Assembly (NCBI GenBank): GCA_934621885.1
Contig: CAKTUH010000007.1
Coordinates: 1-39,481 of the forward strand
Reading direction: 5' to 3'
Length of the DNA: 39,481 nt
DNA from: an uncultured Collinsella sp.
Lineage (GTDB): Bacteria; Actinomycetota; Coriobacteriia; Coriobacteriales; Coriobacteriaceae
How positions within the stretch are numbered: position 1 is the first letter of the stretch; every line of letters begins with the position of its first letter. The position numbers were made by a program, and so were the translations under genes. This document shows, piece after piece, positions 1 to 7,074 of the stretch. The notes below the pieces were generated by a model. It was not told the origin of the DNA. It did not search any database and saw nothing but the letters and a program-made list of their open reading frames with translations.

Positions 1-9
1 CGGGAAACG

Positions 10-34
10 AAAAAGCCCGGTTTTAAACCGGGCT
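10..34 (-). terminator. Rho-independent terminator
   Basis: On the minus strand a GCCCGG/CCGGGC stem (15-20 and 28-33) with a 7-nt loop is followed by a run of five T (complement of 10-14). It would end transcripts coming from the right, either the ATPase gene or the candidate small RNA at 10-160. Confidence 0.8.
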
Positions 35-160
35 CGAATGAACATGCCTATTGACAATGGCTTTCTCATATTAGAAGAGGGGTCGACGCCGTTAAGGCAT
101 TGACCCCTTGAACTAAGTAACGGCGCTGCCCAGCTCTTCACTACTTGGGCTGCCGTCGAC
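10..160 (-). ncRNA. Candidate structured small RNA
   Basis: This 150-bp stretch has no convincing reading frame but has its own promoter (164-192) and terminator (10-34), both on the minus strand. The predicted transcript can fold into a three-way junction. P1 is GTCGAC at 155-160 with GTCGAC at 82-87. P2 is 128-132 with 146-150 (GCCCA/TGGGC). P3 is 88-94 with 118-124 (GCCGTTA/TAACGGC). A competing hairpin, 78-84 with 102-108 (AGGGGTC/GACCCCT), would break P1 and P3. A further small hairpin lies between this and the terminator. It does not match the conserved cores of tmRNA, RNase P, SRP RNA or tRNA as far as can be judged by eye. If transcription starts at about 157, part of the P1 5' strand is lost. 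It could instead be the 3' untranslated region of the ATPase gene. Identity unknown. Confidence 0.4.
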
Positions 161-163
161 TTT

Positions 164-192
164 ATTCTACCTACGGGCGCCAGGTTTAACAA
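164..192 (-). promoter_or_regulatory. Sigma-70-type promoter of candidate RNA
   Basis: On the minus strand the -35 TTGTTA (187-192) and -10 TAGAAT (164-169) are separated by exactly 17 bp. The predicted start is near 157. It lies downstream of the ATPase stop codon and reads towards the terminator at 10-34, with no gene in between. Confidence 0.5.
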
Positions 193-238
193 ATGGATTT
201 TCGGTAACGAGGCCTCGGCAACCGCCGCCGCTGCGTCC

Positions 239-1618
239 TCACATCTCGGCAAACGAGATCAGCTTGACGTCTCCCCTACTCTCCGCTGCATCCCGACATC
301 CCTGCGTAAAGCCGCTTTTTGAGAAAAGTACATAGCTTTTTCGTTGCCGTCTAAAGAGCTCACTTCGGTCCGCGAGCTTTTGCAGCACGTCTTCGCCCGC
401 CAGTTCATTGCGCCATTTGCACTCCCCAAACAGCGCAGCGCCCTCGCCATCGTCAACAATCAAGTCGATTTCTTCCTGCGTATGCGTGCGATTATCCGTC
501 CCCCACCAGCGCCCGACGCTCGCCGGAACCACATCGAGCTGGCCCGCCCGTGCGAGTTCGTACACGTATTGCCTGCATATAAGCTCAAAGACCGTGCCCA
601 TGTAATCCGATACGTGCGGCTCAATGCGCTCATACGCCATCTCGGCCATATCGTTTTGGATCAGCCCGATGTTCTGCGGCACAAACTTGTACCAGAACCT
701 AAACATCTGGTCGCTCAGCAGATACACGGCCCGCTTATTGCTCGTCTCGTTTAGGGGCAGCTCGCGCTCGACAATCCCAAGCGACGCCAGCTTATCCACA
801 TAGCTCTTTACGTTGCTCGCAGGAATTCCCGTAGAGCTCGCAATCTCCGAGATTCTCGAGCGCCCCTGAGCAATTGCTTGCACGATCGCATCATATTGCT
901 CGGGATTGCGGCACTCTTGCAATAGCAGGTTACTCGGCTCCTCAAAGAGATAGCCCGTAGGAGTAAGAAAAAGACGTTTGATGTTGTCCTTGAGCGATAC
1001 GGCAGGATCGACTTTCTCGATATATGCAGGAATGCCGCCCGTCATGCCGTAGCAAACCGCAGCGTCTTCGCGACCCATGCTCTGCCACATGCCGAGGGTC
1101 GTCGTAAAATCGAGCGGCATGATCTTAAACTGGGCCGTACGCCTACCGTATAGTGGGCTCTCGTAGCCCAACACCTGCTCTTCCATAAACGAAAGAGACG
1201 AGCCGCATAGAATCAGCATGAGCTTGGTCTCTTTGTACAAGTGATCAATCTTGTCTTGCAACAACGAGCTGATCTCGGGATTCGATTGGGCAAGATAGGG
1301 ATATTCGTCAATCACGACAACCAGACGTTCCGTGCGAGCCATGGCAGCCAATGCGTCGAACGCCTCGTCAAAACTGCGAAACGACACACCTGCAGCACCA
1401 ACCGAACCCGCAAGTATCGCCTGGCTAAAGCCATGCAGGTTTGCCTCTGCATTGGTACGACGAGCTTGAAAGTAAATAGCCTTCTTGCCTTGGATGAACT
1501 CTGTGATAAGGCGCGTTTTACCCACACGACGGCGGCCGTAAATCACAGGCATCTCAAAGGAGCCCGTGCCATACAGTCGATTGAGCTCGGACATTTCCGC
1601 TGTTCTTCCGATAAACAC
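239..1618 (-). CDS. ATPase with winged-helix and PD-(D/E)XK-like C-terminal domain (archaeal ATPase/DUF234 type)
   Basis: This is a 459-residue P-loop ATPase. Walker A is GRRRVGKT at 28-35 and Walker B is IDEYPYL at about 103-109. A winged-helix segment lies near 250-290 (ISEIASSTGIPASNVKSYV). The C-terminal part has the EEID...ECKW pattern (about 382-402) of a PD-(D/E)XK nuclease fold, as in the DUF234 domain of archaeal-type ATPases. Members are common in gut anaerobes and archaea, and their role is poorly known. They have been compared with the ATPase families used by mobile and defence elements. The start is GTG at 1618, with a GGAAGG ribosome site 7 nt upstream; the nearby ATG is out of frame. 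A perfect inverted repeat at 1634-1689 sits directly upstream and is probably its promoter or operator. The winged helix makes autoregulation plausible, but that is inference. Confidence 0.85.
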   Translation of the reverse strand: MFIGRTAEMSELNRLYGTGSFEMPVIYGRRRVGKTRLITEFIQGKKAIYFQARRTNAEANLHGFSQAILAGSVGAAGVSFRSFDEAFDALAAMARTERLVVVIDEYPYLAQSNPEISSLLQDKIDHLYKETKLMLILCGSSLSFMEEQVLGYESPLYGRRTAQFKIMPLDFTTTLGMWQSMGREDAAVCYGMTGGIPAYIEKVDPAVSLKDNIKRLFLTPTGYLFEEPSNLLLQECRNPEQYDAIVQAIAQGRSRISEIASSTGIPASNVKSYVDKLASLGIVERELPLNETSNKRAVYLLSDQMFRFWYKFVPQNIGLIQNDMAEMAYERIEPHVSDYMGTVFELICRQYVYELARAGQLDVVPASVGRWWGTDNRTHTQEEIDLIVDDGEGAALFGECKWRNELAGEDVLQKLADRSELFRRQRKSYVLFSKSGFTQGCRDAAESRGDVKLISFAEM

Positions 1619-1633
1619 AGGGTCATCCTTCCT

Positions 1634-1689
1634 TTACGTTATAGCTAGCTATATTATACCTTCCTATAATATAGCTAGCTATAACGTAA
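1634..1689. promoter_or_regulatory. Perfect 25-bp inverted repeat upstream of the ATPase gene
   Basis: Arms 1634-1658 and 1665-1689 are exact reverse complements with a 6-bp spacer. Each arm contains the self-palindrome TATAGCTAGCTATA, so two identical 14-bp palindromes sit 31 bp apart, about three helical turns. The repeat carries TATAAT-like boxes reading towards the GTG start at 1618 and ends 16 bp before it. This fits an operator overlapping the promoter, or a transcript hairpin covering the leader. Confidence 0.75.
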
Positions 1690-1742
1690 TTCGACAAGCG
1701 GGCCACGCAAAAGAGGCGGTACATCACCGCACGTGAACCGTT

Positions 1743-2052
1743 CCGGAAAATATATCCCGTTCTGGAGCCAAAAACTGAGCCGTAGTCTTCGCCAAGCATG
1801 CCATCCGGAAAGCACGTCTCGTTCTGAGCCTGAATTCTGGGATGCATTTTCCGCTGAAGCTTCTATCGGAAAACGAATCCCATTCTGAGCGTCGAATCCG
1901 GGACGCAATTTCCGCCTGCAGCCCCGCCGGGAAAGTTCATCCCGCTCTGAGAGCTCGTTCCGGGATGCAATTTCCGTTTGAGGGCCTATTCGGAAACAGC
2001 ATCCCACTCTGGAGCCGAATTCTGGGACGCAGTTTCCGTTTGAAATCCGATC
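1743..2052. repeat. Tandem palindromic repeat array 1 (about 61-bp units)
   Basis: Four clear units and one degraded unit begin at about 1743 (degraded), 1805, 1867, 1928 and 1991. Each unit is a 48-bp dyad with outer arms CGGAAA/TTTCCG and inner arms TCCC/GGGA, followed by a 13-14-bp linker often resembling TTGAGGGC. The centre often reads CTCTGAGC or similar. This array and array 2 (3361-3690) share the consensus and flank the gene at 2330-3328. No gene is seen from 1690 to 2329. At 2252-2275 a short direct repeat TTTTGGTCAGC occurs twice. Confidence 0.85.
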
Positions 2053-2329
2053 AACCGCTCATATCACACGTCCTAAAACGCGCAATCAAGAGCTGCAAAA
2101 TAGCAGATAAACAACCATTTTTCAAAAAAGTACACGTCCCGAAACTTACCAAGGCTTCATAACTCGCTACCATTCACGGTCGCCGATTACCGCCCACCGA
2201 TTCAGCTTCAAAAAATGACGTCAAAACCAGGCCATCTACCTGCATGGTTAGATTTTGGTCAGCTTTTGGTCAGCTGAGCGGCAAGTTGCGGCTGATACGT
2301 TTTTGATACCCAAAAGGAGGCGGTAGCTC

Positions 2330-3328
2330 ATGACCCATTGCAATGACCAACTCATCGACCAACTGCTCACTCAAGCCGAACAAGAGGGGCGCTGTCTGAT
2401 TCCCCCGAGCGCGGCGATCCGAAAAGCGCTCCTTCGGCGCATGGGCATCACGGTCGTCTCGCCCATGCCGGGGCTGTTTGCGCGAAAAACGCGCTGGGAT
2501 GAACTCAACCGGGCACAGCGTCATTGCGAGATTGTTCGCGCCCTTGCGATCATCCACCCCGATTGGACGTTCTGCTCGTTTTCGGCCGCCTGTCTGCTGG
2601 GGCTCGAGGTCTCGTGGCGGCACCTGAACGTCGTGCATGTCTGCAGCGCCACCAAGCCGTCGGCTCGCCCGGGCGCGCATATTCAGCGGCATCAGATCGA
2701 GCCGGCCGGAGCAATCCTTCTATCCGGCATATCGATAACGCCGCCCATCCAAACGGTAACGGATTGCCTGCTGCAGACCGGTTTTGCCGATGGCATGCCC
2801 ATTGCCGATTCGGCGATCTCAAAGCTCGGCCTTACGCGAGAGCAGTTGATGGGATCAGTCGAAAAACGAGCGGGCGCTCGCAATGGTCGCGCGATTCGTA
2901 CGGCTCTCGCAACGCTTCGATATGCCGACGCCCGCGCCGAGAGCGGCGGGGAATCGGTCGCCCGAGCCGTCATGATCGAGACCGGTTTTACACCCGACCA
3001 ACTTCAATACGAGCTGACGGATCCCTTCGATTCGACCGAAAGCATGCGAACGGATTTTGCCTGGGAGCATCAAGCTAGGGAGCTCACGCTGGGCGAACTC
3101 GACGGGCTTGTCAAATATACCGACCAGACCATGCTTGCGGGACGCACCACCGCCGAGGCGCTCGTTGCCGAACGTCAACGCGAGGCGCACCTATCACTCT
3201 ACGGTCACCCTCTGCTGCGCTTTACCATGAACGAAGTCCGTTCGACAGGCATGCTCGCGAAAAAACTGCAGACGGCAGGCGTCCGGCAGACCGCGCTGCC
3301 GACATGGCTCAACGATATTGAGCTGTAG
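2330..3328 (+). CDS. AbiEi/DUF559-like protein with PD-(D/E)XK nuclease fold
   Basis: A 332-residue protein of a lineage-expanded actinobacterial family usually annotated as type IV toxin-antitoxin AbiEi-like or DUF559-related. The N-terminal half resembles the AbiEi region (CSFSAACLLGLEV near 82-94). The C-terminal half has the order expected of a Vsr/DUF559-like PD-(D/E)XK fold: Glu204/Glu208, DFAW at 242-245, GELDG at 255-259, Lys262, ERQRE at 281-285 and a late Arg297. The acidic and lysine positions are present, so a nuclease fold is likely; activity is not shown. The start ATG follows an AAAAGGAGG site. No partner toxin lies beside it. The gene stands alone on the plus strand between two palindromic repeat arrays, which suggests an accessory or transferred gene. 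Family assignment is from pattern memory, not a search. Confidence 0.65.
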   Translation: MTHCNDQLIDQLLTQAEQEGRCLIPPSAAIRKALLRRMGITVVSPMPGLFARKTRWDELNRAQRHCEIVRALAIIHPDWTFCSFSAACLLGLEVSWRHLNVVHVCSATKPSARPGAHIQRHQIEPAGAILLSGISITPPIQTVTDCLLQTGFADGMPIADSAISKLGLTREQLMGSVEKRAGARNGRAIRTALATLRYADARAESGGESVARAVMIETGFTPDQLQYELTDPFDSTESMRTDFAWEHQARELTLGELDGLVKYTDQTMLAGRTTAEALVAERQREAHLSLYGHPLLRFTMNEVRSTGMLAKKLQTAGVRQTALPTWLNDIEL

Positions 3329-3360
3329 GGGCCGCTGAGCTTATGCCCGCCTGCCTGCCA

Positions 3361-3690
3361 AACCGGGACACACTTTCCGGTTGAACGCCCAGCGGAAACT
3401 ACATCCCGGAATAGACGCTCGGAATGGGATACATTTTCCGCTAAGGGCCGATCCGGAAACCGTGTCCCACTCCGAGCGTCAATTCTGGGATGAACTTTCC
3501 GCCAGAGGGTTCAGCCGGAAACGGCATCCCACTCTGAAGCGAAATTCCGGGTCGCAGTTTCCAGTTGAGGGCTGTTCCGGAAAGCGTGTCCCATTCCAGG
3601 CGCGGATTCCGGGGCACGCTTTCCGCTAGAGGCTCAAAAGGAAAGCGCGTCCCATTCTGAGCGTCGAATCCGGGACGCAGTTTCCGCTTC
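3361..3690. repeat. Tandem palindromic repeat array 2 (about 61-bp units)
   Basis: Five units start at about 3393, 3453, 3516, 3578 and 3640, preceded by a half unit at 3361-3380. They have the same architecture and consensus as array 1 at 1743-2052. Period is 60-63 bp. The last unit runs to within a few bases of the terminator at 3695-3726. Half-site conservation on both sides of each dyad indicates selection or replication as a hairpin rather than as protein. Nothing else is seen between the gene end at 3328 and the terminator. Confidence 0.85.
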
Positions 3691-3694
3691 AAAC

Positions 3695-3726
3695 AAAAAG
3701 CCCCGGCTCGCGATTGAGTCGGGGCT
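3695..3726 (-). terminator. Rho-independent terminator of the purine operon
   Basis: Stem GCCCCG (3700-3705) with CGGGGC (3720-3725), followed on the minus strand by five T (complement of 3695-3699). It lies 68 bp beyond the xdhD-like stop codon and closes the operon that starts near 13250. Confidence 0.85.
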
Positions 3727-3793
3727 AAAGGCGCAGCTTATGCGGTTGATGGTGAGCGCAGACGGCCGTGCAGAATGCCGTCCGCGCTCTACC

Positions 3794-6571
3794 CTATCCT
3801 CGGTTACGAACGCGGCTGTAGGGCGTATCCACCATGGGCAGATCCGGGCGCAGCTTGCCGTCAAACGCACGATAGGCGTTCTGAACGGCGGGCGCCGTGG
3901 GGATCGTTGCGATCTCGCCGATGCCCTTGCCGCCGTATGCCACGGGCAGCAGCTCGTCCTTCTCCACGTAGATGGCGTGGATATCCGGAATCTCGGGCGC
4001 ACGGAACAGCCCGAGCGTGCCATACCTGGCCTGGGGCACGCAGTCCTTGAGCGGCCAGTCCTCGGTAAGCGCATAGCCCATACCCATGAGCACGCCGCCT
4101 TCGATCTGGCCCTGGATGGAGATGGGGTTGACCACCTTGCCGGAATCGTGCGCGGCATAGACCTCGCTCACGCGACCGTCATCATCCAAAATGACCACAT
4201 GTGTGGCAAAGCCGTAGCAGATGTGGCTCTTGGGGTTGGGCACGTCGGCGCCCAGCTTGTCGGTCGGCTCCAGGTACACGTAGCTAAACTCGCAGCCCTC
4301 GAGCGCCTTGATGGCAGCCGCGGGGTCCTGAGGATGCATGCCCTGACCGGCGACGAGTTCCTGCGAGCGCAGCTGATAGGCGCGACCGTCGTCGTACTCG
4401 ATCTTGACGCCGTCGCCATGGGCGGCAACCGGGGCAGCAGGCGCGGGCTTGCCGGCCTCGACACCAAACATGGCGTCGCGCAGCAAGAAGGCGGCACCGC
4501 GGACTGCCTCGCCGGTCACGACCGTCTGGCGCGAGCCGGACGTGGTACCGGAGTCGGGGGCGTTCTCGGTCGAGCACTCGCCGTTGGCAATGCAGCGAAG
4601 CGGCAGACCGCAGGCCTCGGCAACGTCCTGCAAAAAGACGGTGTTACAGCCCTGGCCGATGTCGGACGTGGCAGCGTAGACCACGGCACGGCCGCCCTCG
4701 ACGCGAATCTTGCAGCGACCGGCATCGGGCAGGCCAACGCCCACGCCGGCGTTCTTCATGGCACAGGCGATGCCAGCGTGGCCGGGATGCGCATAGTAGG
4801 CATCCTTGACCTCGAGCAGCGTCTCCTTCAGCGCCGTGGAGCAGTCGGCAATCTGGCCGTTGGGCAGCACCTCGCCCGGCTCAATCGCGTTCTTGTAGCG
4901 AATCTCCCACGGATCCAGGCCGACCTTCTCGGCCAGCAGGTCGATCAGGCTCTCGAGCGCAAACTCGGACTGACAAACGCCAAAGCCGCGGAAGGCACCG
5001 GCCGGCGGGTTGTTGGTGTAGTAGCCAAAGCCGCGAATGTCGGTGTTCTGGTACTTGTAGGGGCCGACGGCATGCGTGCAGGCGCGCTCGAGCACCGGGC
5101 CGCACAGCGACGCGTAGGCGCCGGTATCAAAGTTGATCTCGCAGTCCAGGCCGGTAAAGTTACCCTCGGCGTCGCAGCCCAGTGTAAAGGTGCCGTCCAT
5201 GGCATGGCGCTTGGGATGGAACGCGAGCGACTCGGCACGCGTGAGCTTGCACTTCACAGGACGCTGGAACTTATAGGCGGCGAGCGCGGCCAGGTGCTGG
5301 ATGGACACGTCTTCCTTGCCGCCAAAGCCGCCACCCACGAGCATGGTCTCGACGACCACGCGCTCGGGCTCGTTGTCCCAGCCAAACATGTGGGCACACT
5401 CTTTGCGCGTGTCGTAGGCACCCTGGTCGGTCGACTGCACCTTGACGCCATTCTTGTACGGGAAGGCAACGGCACACTCGGGCTCCAAGAAGGCATGCTC
5501 GGTAAAGGGCGTGGTAAAGCGCTGTGTCACGGTGAACGCGCTCTCTGCCAGCGCCTTGGCGGCGTCTCCGCGCGTCACATGGCGGCTCTGGCACACGTTG
5601 TCCTTGAGCTCTACGGTATTGCCAAAGGCAAAGAAGCTGTCGTGCAGGCGCGGGGCGTCTTCGGCCCTGGCCTCGACAATGTTGCGCACGGGCTCCAGCG
5701 GCTCGTACTCGATCTTTACGAGCTTCTTGGCCTTCTCGAGTGTCGCCTCGTCCTCGGCAACCACCAGCACGATGGCGTCGCCCACGCAGCGGGTGATATC
5801 GCCCTGGGCGATCATGACGTCCCAGTCCTGGATAAGGTGGCCGACCTGGTTGACCGGCACGTCCTCGGCGCGCAGGATGCCCACCACGCCGGGCAGGGCC
5901 TCGGCCTTGGAGGTGTCGATGGAGAGCACGCGGGCGCGCGGATACTTGGAGCGCACGGCGCTGGCGTAGGTCAGACCCGGCTGATCGAGCTCGTCGATGT
6001 CGTCGGGATACTTGCCCTCACCGAGCACCTTCTTGCGCACGTCGATACGGAAGGCGCGCTTGCCCACGCCGTAGTCGTCGCCGCGCTCCAGGTCCTCATC
6101 GATCTGCTTTTCGCCGCGGAGCACCGCAGCTGCCAGCGAAATGCCCTCGATGATCTTCTTGTAGCCGGTGCAGCGGCAGACGTTGCCGCGGATGGCGTAC
6201 TTGATCTGCTCCTCGGTAGGCTCGGGGTCCTCGGCGATGAGCGCCGCACCCGCCATGACCATGCCGGGGATGCAAAAACCGCACTGCACGGCGCCCACGG
6301 CGCCAAAGGCGTACACAAAGGCCTCGCGCACGTCCTCGGGCAGGCCCTCGACGGTCACGATGTTGCGGCCGGCGGCAAGGGCGGTGGTCAGTACGCATGC
6401 CTTCACGGCCGCACCGTCCACATGGATGGTGCAGGTACCGCACGCGCCCTCGGAGCAGCCGTCCTTGGCGGAGTGAATATGCAGGTCGTCGCGCAGGTAG
6501 CGCAGCAACGGCTTGTTTTGGGTCGTCGTGCGCTCGACGCCGTTAACGGTAAAAGTGAATTCCTGTGCCAT
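3794..6571 (-). CDS. xdhD: Selenium-dependent type xanthine dehydrogenase, [2Fe-2S]-molybdopterin fusion
   Basis: A 925-residue molybdenum hydroxylase for purine oxidation (xanthine/hypoxanthine), possibly running in reverse on urate. The N-terminal ferredoxin domain carries Cys39, 44, 47 and 59, and the second [2Fe-2S] site carries Cys97, 100, 132 and 134. The molybdopterin domain starts near 170. It shows GGGFGGKE (413-420), GAFRGFG (525-531) and the catalytic glutamate Glu886 in GKGIGE. There is no FAD domain. It matches the single-chain family that accompanies ygfK and ssnA in clusters linked to labile-selenium hydroxylases. The selenium there is a cofactor atom rather than selenocysteine, and no in-frame TGA is needed. 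ATG 6571 follows an AAGGGA site. The ferredoxin gene ends 12 bp upstream, so the two are co-transcribed and probably exchange electrons. Exact substrate is inferred. Confidence 0.85.
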   Translation of the reverse strand: MAQEFTFTVNGVERTTTQNKPLLRYLRDDLHIHSAKDGCSEGACGTCTIHVDGAAVKACVLTTALAAGRNIVTVEGLPEDVREAFVYAFGAVGAVQCGFCIPGMVMAGAALIAEDPEPTEEQIKYAIRGNVCRCTGYKKIIEGISLAAAVLRGEKQIDEDLERGDDYGVGKRAFRIDVRKKVLGEGKYPDDIDELDQPGLTYASAVRSKYPRARVLSIDTSKAEALPGVVGILRAEDVPVNQVGHLIQDWDVMIAQGDITRCVGDAIVLVVAEDEATLEKAKKLVKIEYEPLEPVRNIVEARAEDAPRLHDSFFAFGNTVELKDNVCQSRHVTRGDAAKALAESAFTVTQRFTTPFTEHAFLEPECAVAFPYKNGVKVQSTDQGAYDTRKECAHMFGWDNEPERVVVETMLVGGGFGGKEDVSIQHLAALAAYKFQRPVKCKLTRAESLAFHPKRHAMDGTFTLGCDAEGNFTGLDCEINFDTGAYASLCGPVLERACTHAVGPYKYQNTDIRGFGYYTNNPPAGAFRGFGVCQSEFALESLIDLLAEKVGLDPWEIRYKNAIEPGEVLPNGQIADCSTALKETLLEVKDAYYAHPGHAGIACAMKNAGVGVGLPDAGRCKIRVEGGRAVVYAATSDIGQGCNTVFLQDVAEACGLPLRCIANGECSTENAPDSGTTSGSRQTVVTGEAVRGAAFLLRDAMFGVEAGKPAPAAPVAAHGDGVKIEYDDGRAYQLRSQELVAGQGMHPQDPAAAIKALEGCEFSYVYLEPTDKLGADVPNPKSHICYGFATHVVILDDDGRVSEVYAAHDSGKVVNPISIQGQIEGGVLMGMGYALTEDWPLKDCVPQARYGTLGLFRAPEIPDIHAIYVEKDELLPVAYGGKGIGEIATIPTAPAVQNAYRAFDGKLRPDLPMVDTPYSRVRNRG

Positions 6572-6583
6572 GGTGATTCCCTT

Positions 6584-7063
6584 CTACACGCCAGCGGCTA
6601 TGCCGGTGCGGTCGTGGATGGCGCCATGCGGGCAGACGACGGCGCACATACCGCACGACAGGCAGTCCGCGCCGTCGATATGGGCGCAGTTGTCCTCAAT
6701 GCGGATAGCGCCGGCGGGGCACTTTTTGGCGCACATGCCGCAACCGATGCAGCTCGTGTCGCAGATCTTGCGGGCAATGGCGCCCTTATCGGTGTTGTTG
6801 CAGCGCACCAGGATGTTCTGGTAGCCGGGAACGAAGGCAATCACGCGCTGCGGGCACGCCAAGCCGCACAGGCCACAGCCCGTGCACTTAGAGCGCTCCA
6901 CGCGGGCGATACCATCGACCAGTGCGATGGCACCGTGGGGGCAGGCCGTGACACAGGCGCCACAGCCAATGCAGCCTTCGCTGCAGCGGGCGTCGCCGCC
7001 TGCGGAGGCACAACCGCTTCCGCAGGCAACGTAGGCCACGTTATGTTGAATGGATTTGGCCAT
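6584..7063 (-). CDS. Polyferredoxin with four [4Fe-4S] motifs (RnfB-like C-terminal type)
   Basis: A 159-residue iron-sulfur electron carrier. Four CxxCxxCxxxC motifs start at Cys31, Cys60, Cys105 and Cys134, arranged as two bacterial-ferredoxin modules joined by a linker (about 80-100) resembling the C-terminal half of RnfB. Four [4Fe-4S] clusters are therefore expected. An extra cysteine-rich N-terminus (Cys14, Cys18, Cys27) is of unknown use. It lies 11 bp after ygfK and 12 bp before the xdhD-like gene, in the position where other purine clusters carry the FAD subunit (ygfM type). I infer that it links YgfK to the molybdenum enzyme. No membrane segment is seen, so it should be cytoplasmic. 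Confidence 0.85.
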   Translation of the reverse strand: MAKSIQHNVAYVACGSGCASAGGDARCSEGCIGCGACVTACPHGAIALVDGIARVERSKCTGCGLCGLACPQRVIAFVPGYQNILVRCNNTDKGAIARKICDTSCIGCGMCAKKCPAGAIRIEDNCAHIDGADCLSCGMCAVVCPHGAIHDRTGIAAGV

Positions 7064-7074
7064 AAGAGACTCGC

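Noticed and set aside
1842..2162. Open frames across repeat array 1 (and 3381-3692 across array 2) on both strands
   Set aside because: The peptides only reflect the DNA repeats, the unit length is not a constant multiple of three, no ribosome site is seen, and both strands are equally open.
1743..3690. CRISPR array
   Set aside because: Units are 48-bp dyads with 13-bp linkers that are themselves similar; there are no unique spacers and no cas genes.
3794..6571. Selenocysteine insertion in the selenium-dependent hydroxylase
   Set aside because: The frame contains no internal TGA, and selenium in this family is a labile cofactor, not selenocysteine.
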